This document shows, piece by piece, positions 9,346 to 17,566 of a stretch of 41,621 bases of DNA (positions are counted from its first letter, which is position 1; every line of letters begins with the position of its first letter). The position numbers and the translations under genes are program-made. The notes beneath the pieces were generated by a model that did no database searches, had not been told where the DNA came from, and worked only from the letters and a program-made list of their open reading frames with translations. Origin of the DNA: Spirochaetales bacterium (GTDB lineage Bacteria; Spirochaetota; Spirochaetia; UBA9216); NCBI GenBank assembly GCA_016342585.1, contig JAEINK010000045.1, positions 1-41,621 of the forward strand. The letters run 5' to 3'.

Positions 9346-9910
9346 CAGTTTTCTCCTGTTTATCCATCGAATCTTCCTGGTTCCTGATAAAATCCCTGGC
9401 CATTACCAAAGATTCCGTATTTTCAAGTGGACCAAGAATCTCAATCAGTTCTTTTCGGCTAAGTTCCCAACTATCACTGATATCTCCGCAGTTATACTTC
9501 CTTACTATAGTAAGTTCATGTTCCCCGGAAAAAAGCAGTATCTGTAAAAAGGCCTTATCCAGCCTTCCCAGTGGCGGTGAATCAAAATGATTCAGATTAA
9601 AGGAAAACCATAAAAGCGTTCCTTCTCCCTTTACCGATTGAATATCAAAACTTCCCTCTGCAAGCTCTATAGCCTGTTTTAAGAAAGGAAGCCCCAGCCC
9701 GACCTTACGGTGTACATGCTTTATGCCATTCGTAAAGAAGGGATCCAAAGCTTTTTCAAGCTCTTCGCCGGTCATTCCGCAGCCGTTATCTTTAATCACA
9801 ACCTTCACAACAGAATAAGACTCAATAACTTCCAAATTAACTTCGGAAGCGCCGGCCTCGATCGAGTTCTGAAGGCAGTCTACAATAAAATCACAGACAG
9901 CCGCGTGCAT
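9338..9910 (-). CDS. GHKL-type ATP-binding protein (anti-sigma/kinase-like) of the hydrogenase operon
   Basis: This is a stand-alone histidine-kinase-like ATPase domain of 190 residues. The N box (DFIVDCLQNS), G1 box (DNGCGM) and G2 box (GLGLPFL) are present. There is no dimerisation/phosphoacceptor His domain and no membrane segment. Proteins of this type recur inside hydABC operons of fermentative bacteria; their exact role is not established. It overlaps the next gene by eight bases and follows hydC after six bases. Confidence 0.85.
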   Translation of the reverse strand: MHAAVCDFIVDCLQNSIEAGASEVNLEVIESYSVVKVVIKDNGCGMTGEELEKALDPFFTNGIKHVHRKVGLGLPFLKQAIELAEGSFDIQSVKGEGTLLWFSFNLNHFDSPPLGRLDKAFLQILLFSGEHELTIVRKYNCGDISDSWELSRKELIEILGPLENTESLVMARDFIRNQEDSMDKQEKTDG

Positions 9911-9916
9911 ATCTTA

Positions 9917-10399
9917 TCAGTCCCGAAATTTAGCAATAATTTCCGGCAGCTGATCTGAGGTAACTTTTCCAAAAACCTCTCCACCTATAAGCATTACCGG
10001 TGCAAGCCCACAGCATCCGATACAGCGTACAGATTCGAGAGAAAAGTTCTTATCATCCGTAACCTGATTAACACCAATTCCAAGAACATTTTCAATTTCA
10101 TCGATGAGATCCTGTGAGCCCTTAAGGTAACAGGCAGTTCCCATACAAACCTGAATGTTATATTTCCCAGGTTCTTCAAGTTTAAAAAAATGATAAAAGG
10201 TCATTACCCCATAAATCTTAGCCAGAGGGGTTTCCAGAAGCTCTGAAACCTTGATCGCTGCGGCTCTGGGAATGTACCCCAACTCCTCCTGTACCTGATG
10301 AAGTACCATGATCAGATTGCCGGGTTTATCCTTCCATTCCGCGATAAAAGATATGAGCTCTGGCGAGAACTCGATCTTGTTTGCCGTTTCTACAGCCAT
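9917..10399 (-). CDS. hydC: Bifurcating [FeFe] hydrogenase, NuoE-like subunit
   Basis: A 160-residue NuoE-like protein with a helical N-terminal part and a thioredoxin-like [2Fe-2S] domain. Cluster ligands are visible as CMGTACYLKG and CIGCCGLAP. ATG at 10399 is preceded by AAGGAGG at ideal spacing; the longer frame from 10486 lacks a ribosome site. It is the first gene of the hydrogenase operon and diverges from rex, from which it is separated by about 265 bases holding both promoters. Confidence 0.95.
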   Translation of the reverse strand: MAVETANKIEFSPELISFIAEWKDKPGNLIMVLHQVQEELGYIPRAAAIKVSELLETPLAKIYGVMTFYHFFKLEEPGKYNIQVCMGTACYLKGSQDLIDEIENVLGIGVNQVTDDKNFSLESVRCIGCCGLAPVMLIGGEVFGKVTSDQLPEIIAKFRD

Positions 10400-10408
10400 A
10401 TATCCTCC

Positions 10409-10470
10409 TTGTATATTTGACAACTTTCCAGTAACAGATTCATCATAAACAGGATAATTGTCAATATAAG
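10409..10470 (-). promoter_or_regulatory. Possible hydC promoter and second Rex-like half-site pair
   Basis: On the minus strand CTTATA (10470-10465) and TATGAT (10447-10442) are 17 bases apart, a weak sigma-70-like pair; TTGACA at 10464-10459 lacks a good -10 partner. Downstream lies TTGTCAAATATACAA (10423-10409), which has TTGT and ACAA halves but is three bases shorter than a normal Rex site. Rex control of this operon is likely from gene order; the exact site is uncertain. Confidence 0.3.
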
Positions 10471-10542
10471 AGGTGCCCGGATTCACTATAATTTTCTATT
10501 TAAAGAGAAAAAAATCTAACTATTGTTACTCAATTTATTTTA

Positions 10543-10571
10543 TTGTGCTTTTTTAGACTATATGATATATT
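10543..10571 (+). promoter_or_regulatory. Extended -10 promoter of rex
   Basis: TTGTGC (10543-10548) and TATATT (10566-10571) are 17 bases apart, and TGA directly precedes the -10 hexamer. The predicted start is near 10578, upstream of the Rex-like operator. Confidence 0.6.
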
Positions 10572-10593
10572 AATGTACTTCATCGTTAAAATA

Positions 10594-10611
10594 TTGTGAA
10601 GACAGGTACAA
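10594..10611 (+). promoter_or_regulatory. Candidate Rex operator
   Basis: TTGTGAAGACAGGTACAA is 18 bases long with TTGTG/TACAA arms, close to the known Rex consensus TTGTGAA-N4-TTCACAA (left arm perfect, right arm degenerate). It lies just downstream of the predicted rex transcription start, where binding would give autorepression, and between rex and the hydrogenase operon. Confidence 0.6.
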
Positions 10612-10664
10612 AAGTGTGACAACAGTTAACTCTTTTAGGTACAACTAATAACAGGGGTTTTCGG

Positions 10665-11315
10665 ATGAATATGAATACAGAAATCATTGTAAGACTATCC
10701 AAATACAAGAGGCTACTACAAAAACTCAAAGCCCTTGGGCTTGAAAGGGTCTTTTCGAATAATCTTGGAGACGGAATCGGTGTTTCCCCCGCCCTGGTTC
10801 GAAAAGATTTCTCGGCCATGAATATTCAGGGAAATAAACGGGGTGGGTACGATATAAACATTCTCATCGAACAATTGAATAAACTCCTGGGCAAAGATCA
10901 GCCTCAGGAGTTGATAATTGCAGGATGTGGAAGGATCGGAACAGCCCTTATGCAGTATGAAGAGTTCTCTACAGAGGGCCTTCAGGTTGTAGCCGGTTTT
11001 GATATTAATCCTGATGGCGTTCAGAATGTTCAGGATATCCCGATTTACCATTTGAACGAGATGGCCGCATTTATTAAAGAGAACAATATTGAGGTTGGTA
11101 TCATCACCGTTCCTGATAATGCCGCCGCTAATGTTCTCGAGATGATGATCAAGGCAGGAGTAAAGGGAATCCTGAACTTCGCCTCCATCGAACTCAAAAC
11201 AGCAAACTCCTTAAATTGCAACCAGTGTACAATACAGAATGTGAATATTGGGCTTGAGCTTGAACACCTCTTTTACAGGATAAAAGAGATGCCCCCCTGT
11301 GAAGAGAAAGAGTAA
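10665..11315 (+). CDS. rex: Redox-sensing transcriptional repressor Rex
   Basis: A 216-residue protein with an N-terminal winged helix (VRLSKYKRLLQKL, then SPALVRKDFS) and a Rossmann NADH-binding domain with the glycine motif AGCGRIG. The C-terminal helix that swaps between subunits is present. Rex senses the NADH/NAD+ ratio and represses fermentative and hydrogenase genes. ATG at 10665 has GGGG seven bases upstream. Divergence from hydC suggests direct control of the hydrogenase. Its stop codon abuts the stop of the convergent lipoprotein gene with no spacer. Confidence 0.95.
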   Translation: MNMNTEIIVRLSKYKRLLQKLKALGLERVFSNNLGDGIGVSPALVRKDFSAMNIQGNKRGGYDINILIEQLNKLLGKDQPQELIIAGCGRIGTALMQYEEFSTEGLQVVAGFDINPDGVQNVQDIPIYHLNEMAAFIKENNIEVGIITVPDNAAANVLEMMIKAGVKGILNFASIELKTANSLNCNQCTIQNVNIGLELEHLFYRIKEMPPCEEKE

Positions 11316-12503
11316 CTACTCAACAAAGAGAACAGGGTTCTGAGGTCCATCGGAACCCTGTAATTCTTTTTCCACATGATAATCTTCACCATCAAGAACA
11401 AGAATCGTATCGGATGAAAAAAAGGTAACAAAGAGTTGATCCTCTATAGGATCGTAGGCTACTCCTGAATAGAAATCTGTGGCCGTGTTCATCCCGGTCA
11501 GGATGTACCCATCATCCCCTGACCCGGACCGGTGAAGGATTTCCAGAGTCTCATAATTATAGGATTGAAGGCCTCCGACCCCGGTTAAATAGACAATCTT
11601 TCGCCCTTCATCCAGTCCCCCGCCACTCCAGCCGGGAGAACCACCTACCGCCAATCTGCCTTTTACCGCATAGTCGGCCCCTGCGGACACATCGAGAACC
11701 AGGACTGCACCATCGTCGGCATTATCGCCGCCATTGCGGCCGGTAAGGATGATATGCACTTCATTTTTTTCGGGAAAAGCAATCGCCGCCTGAGGATTGG
11801 AACCATTTTTAAGCTCAAGATCAAAACTTTCTGGTTCAACCGATATGGTTTCGACAGGATTTGCTGCCAAATCTACATTTATGTCTATGACAGAAACCGT
11901 TCCCTCGTTATAGCCCATCCCTTCCAATCCTGCTGAATAATTGGTATTACAGATATAGACCTTCCCATCCAGATAACACCCTCCCTGAGGTCCTATTCCC
12001 ACCGAGATCTCACCTGCTACAGTCTGATTAGCCAGATCGATAACAGAAACCGTACCTGCAATAGAATTGGTGACATAGGCAACCGTGGAATCGGGGACAG
12101 GGATGATCATCCAGGGTCCTTTTCCAGGACCAAGATCAATCTCACCCTCTACCGCCAGGGTGGACTCATCCAATATGGTGATACCATTGTCTAAAGAATT
12201 TACAACATATATCTTATTATCAATATTCAACAATTGATTTGGCGAACGACCCGTTAAAGAAACATCATTATGAATCACCAGGGTTTCCGGATTGACAACC
12301 GAAATGGTTTCCGCCAGGCCGTTGATAATGAAGACTTCCCGATCATAATCAAAGGTTCTAACGGCCGCCACCCTTGTTCCTTCAGGACAGGAGGTTAAGA
12401 TGAAGGTACAAAAGAGGAGTAACAGAAAATCACGGAGACCTCCCAAAAGGCCGGCGCTTCTATCAACCTTAAACATATTCATTTCAAAAAAAATCCTTGT
12501 CAT
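11316..12503 (-). CDS. YncE-like beta-propeller surface lipoprotein
   Basis: The N-terminus has a basic/hydrophobic signal ending in the lipobox FILTSC, so a lipoprotein is predicted. The rest is a series of about 40-residue blades with the repeated pattern TVSVID / NSLDNGITILDE / VVNPETL, typical of YncE/PQQ-like seven-bladed propellers. The start ATG at 12503 overlaps the stop of the TonB receptor gene (ATGA), so translation is coupled. The pairing suggests that it binds the receptor or helps capture its ligand at the cell surface. The ligand is unknown; vitamin B12-, heme- or metal-related uptake are possibilities. Confidence 0.78.
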   Translation of the reverse strand: MTRIFFEMNMFKVDRSAGLLGGLRDFLLLLFCTFILTSCPEGTRVAAVRTFDYDREVFIINGLAETISVVNPETLVIHNDVSLTGRSPNQLLNIDNKIYVVNSLDNGITILDESTLAVEGEIDLGPGKGPWMIIPVPDSTVAYVTNSIAGTVSVIDLANQTVAGEISVGIGPQGGCYLDGKVYICNTNYSAGLEGMGYNEGTVSVIDINVDLAANPVETISVEPESFDLELKNGSNPQAAIAFPEKNEVHIILTGRNGGDNADDGAVLVLDVSAGADYAVKGRLAVGGSPGWSGGGLDEGRKIVYLTGVGGLQSYNYETLEILHRSGSGDDGYILTGMNTATDFYSGVAYDPIEDQLFVTFFSSDTILVLDGEDYHVEKELQGSDGPQNPVLFVE

Positions 12504-14635
12504 AGCTTGAACCCTGCTTCCAGTGTAAGATCGATCCCGGGAACCGGGTATTCACGCATATCAACATACTCAACATTGAGCAGGTTCCTTATACTGAGGA
12601 GAAGATTCCACTCCTCGTTTATCTGATAATTCCCGGTAAGATCCAGGACAAAATAGGGATCGAGGCTCTTTGTATTCCGGGCAGTAATAAACCGGCTGCC
12701 CACATATCTGCCCTCAAGGCGGAAGAAGTGTTCATCCGCATGGGTCAGGGTTCCGGAACCATTAATACGCACCATGGTTTTACGGGAGAGGATCATGCCA
12801 TAGTTAACCGAACCTTCGGTAAGATCCACCGGGTAAAGGTAGGAACCGTTTCCCTTCAACTCCAGAATCGACTGGATCATGGGGAGGTCCAGGAGCCCCC
12901 TCACCTCAAGCTCACAACCGGCAAGACGGGCAGCCCCCACATTCCCCGGGCGCCACTGTCCGGTAGGACCGGGATTCCATTGAATAAGATTTTTCACCTC
13001 CTGATCAAAAACAACAGCCTCAATCATCATCCCGGGAAAAGGGGTGATAAGAAGGCCAAGATCAACGGCAAGAGACTCCTCAGGCTCAAGAGCCGGATTG
13101 CCAATGGCAAAGGAGGAGGAGGGCCAGAAGAGATCATCAAAGGAGGGAACCCTGTAGGCTGTCCCGAAATTCGCCTTCACGCTTACCTTCTCCTGTTCTC
13201 CGAGTGGCAGCAAAAGACCAAGGTTATAGGAGAAGGCCGAAGTGATTTTATCCAGGCCATCATCCTCATAGATAATGTTGTTCCAGTCATAACGAAGGGC
13301 GGGAAAAAGGGTCACACCAGAACCAGAACCAGAGCCAGAGCCAAAGCCAATATTAATCTGTGACCTCAAGAAGCCGGAGTGTTGAAACCGAGAAACCTTC
13401 CCACTTGCCTCCTCCGTTGCGGCAGACCGGAGAAGAGCCGTTGAAACAAGGTAATCCCACCGGAATGCGTATCCCCCGACAGTCTCCGCAGAGACAGGAC
13501 CGAAAACATCCCGGCGTTTCAGGTTCAGATCCCCGGAAAAAGCATTATTATTATGGCTGTCATCCACAGGACCGCTGTAAAAATCAGGGTCATAATAGTG
13601 ACGCTTCTGATTAACCCAGGAAAGGTCCAGAACCAGTTCCCCCGGCGCCGTATCAGTTGAAGCGGAAAGGAGGGTAAGGTAGCGGGTATCCTCCATTCCG
13701 GCACTTTCGGAAGGAAACTCAATCACCCCCGGCACACCCTTTTTATCCATATGAACCTGACCGGAGAGGGAGAAATGAAGAGTGTCATGGGGAGAAAACC
13801 CTGTTTTCCCCGAAAGGGCGATTTTCTTTCCTCCTGCATTCTCCCTTTCGGCCTCCCCATCCTCAGAACCTTCATCGGTAAAGGTGTAATCACCTTCCGT
13901 AAAAAGCCCGGCACAAGAGAGAAAGTAGTCGAAGGAATTATCGGCCGATGAGCCCTGAATCTGCCCATCCAGTGTCACGGTATTAAAGGAACCATACGAA
14001 CCATGGGCGCTGGCGGAAAAACCCTCTCCAGTACCATCCCTGGTAATAATATTTATAACACCACCCATGGCATTCTCACCATAAAGGGCGGAAGCGCCTC
14101 CCCGGACAACTTCTACCCGCTCTATATCATCCGGATTTATAGTTGCAAGGTCCACACCGCCGCCCTGGGCCGAATTCAGTCGCTTCCCATTCACAAGGAC
14201 TAAAACCTGTTCCGGCGAGGAGCCGCGTATCGAAACAACAGCCGGTTCGCTGGCTCCGCCATACCTGTCCACCTGAACCCCCATGACGGGAGCCACAATG
14301 TCGGCGGCACTCCTGGGTGCGGCAGCGGCTATCTCCGCCTCCCCGATAATGGAAACCTGAGATGAGACAGACCGGGGGTCTTCCGGTTCCGCCTGGGCTG
14401 TGATGAGTATCTCCTGAGGTTTATCAGCCTGCTCTCCGCTGGTTCCGGCAGAATCATCATCCATAATGATGAAAACCTCACCATCATCCCCACCAATTAT
14501 GAACTCCTCATCATCGGTGCTGATAATTTCCTCATCGCCGGAAATGATAACCTCCTGACAGAAAAGAAGGACTCCCGGTAAAAAAAACAAAGTATATAAA
14601 AGAAAGAACAAAACGATTCTTTTTACAGGTGACAT
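12500..14635 (-). CDS. TonB-dependent outer-membrane receptor, BtuB/CirA-like
   Basis: A signal peptide (first 27 residues) is followed by an unusual acidic linker (about 30-65: repeated GDEE, TDDEEF and GGDDGE), a TonB-box-like EILITAQ, a plug domain (QVLVLVNGKRLN, IERVEVVRGG, GVINIITRDG) and a 22-strand-type barrel ending in a C-terminal LTLEAGFKL. The length of 711 residues fits the family. ATG at 14635 has GGGAG upstream. One barrel loop holds a Gly-Ser run encoded by a hexanucleotide repeat. The only linked gene is the beta-propeller lipoprotein. No cobalamin riboswitch is visible upstream, so the substrate stays open. Confidence 0.9.
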   Translation of the reverse strand: MSPVKRIVLFFLLYTLFFLPGVLLFCQEVIISGDEEIISTDDEEFIIGGDDGEVFIIMDDDSAGTSGEQADKPQEILITAQAEPEDPRSVSSQVSIIGEAEIAAAAPRSAADIVAPVMGVQVDRYGGASEPAVVSIRGSSPEQVLVLVNGKRLNSAQGGGVDLATINPDDIERVEVVRGGASALYGENAMGGVINIITRDGTGEGFSASAHGSYGSFNTVTLDGQIQGSSADNSFDYFLSCAGLFTEGDYTFTDEGSEDGEAERENAGGKKIALSGKTGFSPHDTLHFSLSGQVHMDKKGVPGVIEFPSESAGMEDTRYLTLLSASTDTAPGELVLDLSWVNQKRHYYDPDFYSGPVDDSHNNNAFSGDLNLKRRDVFGPVSAETVGGYAFRWDYLVSTALLRSAATEEASGKVSRFQHSGFLRSQINIGFGSGSGSGSGVTLFPALRYDWNNIIYEDDGLDKITSAFSYNLGLLLPLGEQEKVSVKANFGTAYRVPSFDDLFWPSSSFAIGNPALEPEESLAVDLGLLITPFPGMMIEAVVFDQEVKNLIQWNPGPTGQWRPGNVGAARLAGCELEVRGLLDLPMIQSILELKGNGSYLYPVDLTEGSVNYGMILSRKTMVRINGSGTLTHADEHFFRLEGRYVGSRFITARNTKSLDPYFVLDLTGNYQINEEWNLLLSIRNLLNVEYVDMREYPVPGIDLTLEAGFKL
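13317..13346. repeat. Five-copy hexanucleotide repeat within the TonB receptor gene
   Basis: Five successive hexamers (CCAGAA twice, CCAGAG twice, CCAAAG once) encode a Gly-Ser run in a predicted barrel loop. Because the unit is six bases, slippage would change loop length without breaking the frame. Confidence 0.8.
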
Positions 14636-14732
14636 CGATACTCCCAGTCAGGTTATTTTTTGCAGTTTAAGGATTGATCTTAATAAAGTAAATGTATTGT
14701 TCGATTTTTGGAAATATTAAACGATATTGCAC

Positions 14733-14759
14733 AAAAACCCCGGGGAGAAGCTCCCCGGG
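14733..14759 (-). terminator. Intrinsic terminator after ssb
   Basis: A perfect 9-bp stem, CCCGGGGAG (14739-14747) with CTCCCCGGG (14751-14759), loop AAG, is followed on the minus strand by TTTTTG (14737-14732). It lies 50 bases beyond the ssb stop. Confidence 0.9.
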
Positions 14760-14812
14760 AGTCAATAAGATAAAAATAGACCATCTGCTTTTGATACCAA
14801 CCACCCGTAGGT

Positions 14813-15271
14813 TTAAACAACCACCTCCTCAGGTATGGATTCAGAAACATTGATTTCGTCGAGACCGGCATCCACAGAATCTTCCTCAGAAACAGATTCA
14901 ACTGCGGCCTTCTCCTCATCCCGCTTCTTGCCATTGAAGGATTTCTTTTCAATCGGCTCAATGTGTTCGCCGATGACCTTTACTTTTGCCCGGCTGTTCC
15001 CTTCCAGATCCTCCCATCGATCCTGCTTAAGCCTGCCGACAACCCGGATTGCCGATCCCTTTTCAAACTGACTGCTGCAGTACTGGGCCAATCGGGACCA
15101 GGTTTCAATCTCGAAAAAACTCACCTCCTGGACAGTCTCCTCGTCACTTCGATAATATCTGTTCACAGCCAGACTGAAGGTACAGACTGGTGTTCCCTTG
15201 GGTGTCTCATGAAGAACGGGGTCCTTCGTAAAATTTCCCTCCAGCAAAATAGAATTTAAACTATTCATCAT
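14813..15271 (-). CDS. ssb: Single-stranded DNA-binding protein, without the usual C-terminal tip
   Basis: The N-terminal 110 residues form an OB fold of SSB type: NSILLEGNFTKDP at the start, then FSLAVNRYY and VVGRLKQDRW. The tail is acidic, but it ends in SIPEEVVV instead of the D-I-P-F tip that binds partner proteins in most SSBs. ATG ATG at 15271/15268 sits behind AGGAGAGG. It is monocistronic with its own terminator, not in an rpsF-rpsR operon, so it may be a second SSB paralogue. Confidence 0.85.
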   Translation of the reverse strand: MMNSLNSILLEGNFTKDPVLHETPKGTPVCTFSLAVNRYYRSDEETVQEVSFFEIETWSRLAQYCSSQFEKGSAIRVVGRLKQDRWEDLEGNSRAKVKVIGEHIEPIEKKSFNGKKRDEEKAAVESVSEEDSVDAGLDEINVSESIPEEVVV

Positions 15272-15392
15272 CCTCTCCTGTAAATCTTTTAATCAGGCTT
15301 CCGGAATTGCCTTATAAGAGTAAATACCGCATGAAACTCCTATTTGATTCAAACTCCTTGTATTTTTTTTTCAATTATGAGTTACTTGCCGT
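15272..15392. other. Divergent intergenic region, no clear element
   Basis: This AT-rich gap must hold the promoters of ssb and of the HAD gene. I see no convincing -35/-10 pair and no Shine-Dalgarno sequence before the HAD gene. Confidence 0.4.
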
Positions 15393-16205
15393 ATGAATAA
15401 AGATATCAAACTGATAATGATGGATATGGATGGTACCCTCCTGAACAGTATGGGAAGGGTTTCGGATGAAAATAAGAGAGCCTTGAAGGCTGCGGAAGCC
15501 TCGGGGGTTGGGATCACGGTAGTAACGGGAAGAATGCTCCGGGCCAGTGCCTGGGTCGCCGAAGAGTTGGCGCTGAGTCTCCCCATTTCAACCTACAACG
15601 GCGGGTTGATAAGCGCCCCCTTTCCGCCCCATGAAGAGAAAGCCCATTACCGACTGAACGATAAGCAGTCGAGGGATGTGATCAAACTACTCCGCCCCTT
15701 CAATACCCATATCAATGCCTACATTAATGATGACCTTTTTGTGGAGGAGAAATCTCCCGAAATCATCGAATATTCCCGCACCAGAGATGCCGAATATTCT
15801 GTAGTCGGAAACTTTGAAACCATTCCTTCCATGGAATGTACAAAATTGCTGATTATCGAAAAAGATCTTGAGAAGATGAAAGAAATAAAAGCGATTCTGA
15901 TCGAAAAAGCCGATGCCGAGATCTTTCAGTCGGCTCCGGATTTCTGCGAGGTTCTCCCCAAAGGTATTAACAAGGGAACAGTAGTCGATTTTTTCGCCAA
16001 TTACCTGGGGATAGAAACATCCCGGATCATGGCCATGGGGGATCAGGAGAATGATATATCCATGATTGAAAAGGCAGGAATCGGTATTGCCATGGGAAAT
16101 GCAAGAGATGAAGTTAAAGCTAAAGCCGATTGGGTGAGCAGTTCAAACCAGGAGGACGGGGTCGCCAGGGCGGTAAAGAAGTTCATACCTAATCTTTCCT
16201 TCTAA
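15393..16205 (+). CDS. Cof-type HAD-IIB family phosphatase
   Basis: HAD motif I is MDMDGTLL near the N-terminus, motif II VVTGR at about residue 45, the motif III lysine lies in LPKGINKGT, and motif IV is GDQENDISM. The 270-residue length and the large C2 cap between motifs II and III fit Cof/YidA-type sugar-phosphate or cofactor phosphatases of the cytoplasm. Substrates of this group cannot be read from sequence. ATG at 15393 lacks an obvious ribosome site. It is followed by avtA after 102 bases but separated by a structured stretch and a probable promoter. Confidence 0.88.
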   Translation: MNKDIKLIMMDMDGTLLNSMGRVSDENKRALKAAEASGVGITVVTGRMLRASAWVAEELALSLPISTYNGGLISAPFPPHEEKAHYRLNDKQSRDVIKLLRPFNTHINAYINDDLFVEEKSPEIIEYSRTRDAEYSVVGNFETIPSMECTKLLIIEKDLEKMKEIKAILIEKADAEIFQSAPDFCEVLPKGINKGTVVDFFANYLGIETSRIMAMGDQENDISMIEKAGIGIAMGNARDEVKAKADWVSSSNQEDGVARAVKKFIPNLSF

Positions 16206-16222
16206 AGAAGGATTCTAAGGGG

Positions 16223-16283
16223 GGTTTCTAACAAAAGCCCCTGAAGAGGCCTCTTAAGGGAGGAGAATTCTCTATTAGAAACC
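16223..16283 (+). other. Nested inverted repeats upstream of avtA
   Basis: GGTTTCTAA (16223-16231) pairs with TTAGAAACC (16275-16283). Inside lies an imperfect palindrome, CCCTGAAGAGG with CCTCTTAAGGG (16239-16260), and the perfect palindrome GAGAATTCTC (16264-16273). No T-run follows, so it is not a simple terminator. It could be operator DNA, or an RNA structure at the 3' end of the HAD transcript. Confidence 0.5.
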
Positions 16284-16295
16284 TTTGAATAGGGA

Positions 16296-16301
16296 TATAA
16301 T
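16296..16301 (+). promoter_or_regulatory. -10 element placed seven bases before the avtA start codon
   Basis: A perfect TATAAT ends six bases before the avtA ATG, so initiation would fall on or next to the A of ATG. A -35-like ATTAGA lies 16 bases upstream (16274-16279). There is no ribosome site at normal distance, which fits a leaderless transcript. Confidence 0.45.
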
Positions 16302-16307
16302 CGTCCC

Positions 16308-17561
16308 ATGAAAATATCAGCATTCGGAAAAAAATTTACAGAAAAATCGGGCATCCTCGAACTCATGGAGGATTTAAGCTCGGCTATAACAAGTGAAGAG
16401 AAGATTTACATGCTCGGAGGCGGAAACCCTGCCAGGATCCCCGCGCTTGATGCCATATGGAAAAACCGCGTCATGGAAATCATGGCGGATGATGAGGATT
16501 TTAACTTAAGCCTTACCGCCTACGACTCTGCCGGGAGTAACTTCGGTTTTGCCTCGGCCCTGGCAGCCATGTTCAACAGGGAGTATGGCTGGGACATCGG
16601 CCCCGAAAATATAGGTGTCACCAACGGAAGCCAGATTGGTTTTTTCCTCCTGTTCAACCTCTTCTCGGGCAGGCAGCGAAATGGGAGAAAGCAGAAAATC
16701 ATGCTCCCCCTCTGCCCCGAATATGTGGGCTATGCAGATCAGCCCATTGAAAAAGATAGTTTTATCTCCCGCAGAGCCAAAATCGTCGAGACAGGCCCGA
16801 AAGAGTTCAAATATTTCGTTGATTTCGATAACCTCGAAATTCCCGAAGAGGCAGGAGCCCTCTGTTCATCCCGTCCCACCAACCCGACAGGAAATGTCCT
16901 CACCGATGAAGAGGTTAAAAAGCTCTCCGAAATGGCCGGAAGCAGGGGAATTCCCCTCCTTCTGGACAATGCCTACGGTGCCCCTTTTCCCAACATCATC
17001 TTTCAGGATGTAAAACCAATCTTTAATGACAATATTGTCCTGAGCATGAGTCTCTCCAAACTGGGACTCCCCTCCACCAGAACGGGGATTATCATAGCCA
17101 GGGAGGAGATCATTCAATCCCTCTCGGCGGTCAATGCCATCGTCAGTCTTGCCAACACAACTATGGGGCAGCTTATTGTTCGTCCCCTCATCCAATCCGG
17201 AAAAATTCTCGATATCAGCCGAAAAATGATCATGCCTTATTACAAAGGGAGATCCGAGGCTACTATCAAAATGATAGAAGAGGCAATTGACCCCGCTGTG
17301 GACTACCGTATCCATAAGAGTGAAGGGGCAATCTTCCTCTGGATCTGGTTTAAGAATCTTAAAATAAGCGCAAGAGAGCTCTATGAGAGGCTTAAAAGAA
17401 GGAATGTCATCGTCCTCTCGGGAGAACACTTCTTCTTCGGTCTTGAAGAGGCCTGGGAACATTCAAAGGAGTGTATCCGACTCAACTATTCCGGTAATCC
17501 GGAAGCTGTTGAAAAGGCTGTTGAGATCATTGCGGAAGAGGCCCTTAAGGGTCTTGATTAA
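16308..17561 (+). CDS. avtA: Valine-pyruvate aminotransferase
   Basis: The 417 residues follow the AvtA family closely: FGKKFTEKSGILELMEDL at the start, MLGGGNPARIP, VTNGSQIGFF, SRPTNPTGNV, LLDNAYGAPFP and the PLP-lysine region MSLSKLGLPSTRTG. The enzyme exchanges amino groups between alanine or aminobutyrate and 2-oxoisovalerate in branched-chain amino acid metabolism in the cytoplasm. No Shine-Dalgarno sequence precedes ATG at 16308, and a TATAAT lies just upstream, so leaderless expression is likely. The gene stands alone between the HAD gene and convergent hslO. Confidence 0.93.
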   Translation: MKISAFGKKFTEKSGILELMEDLSSAITSEEKIYMLGGGNPARIPALDAIWKNRVMEIMADDEDFNLSLTAYDSAGSNFGFASALAAMFNREYGWDIGPENIGVTNGSQIGFFLLFNLFSGRQRNGRKQKIMLPLCPEYVGYADQPIEKDSFISRRAKIVETGPKEFKYFVDFDNLEIPEEAGALCSSRPTNPTGNVLTDEEVKKLSEMAGSRGIPLLLDNAYGAPFPNIIFQDVKPIFNDNIVLSMSLSKLGLPSTRTGIIIAREEIIQSLSAVNAIVSLANTTMGQLIVRPLIQSGKILDISRKMIMPYYKGRSEATIKMIEEAIDPAVDYRIHKSEGAIFLWIWFKNLKISARELYERLKRRNVIVLSGEHFFFGLEEAWEHSKECIRLNYSGNPEAVEKAVEIIAEEALKGLD

Positions 17562-17566
17562 AGTAT

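Noticed and set aside
12728..13363. 211-residue ORF opposite the TonB receptor
   Set aside because: Basic, low-complexity translation that merely mirrors the receptor gene.
14636..14812. Cobalamin riboswitch upstream of the TonB receptor
   Set aside because: No B12-box or suitable fold is visible; the hairpin there is the ssb terminator.
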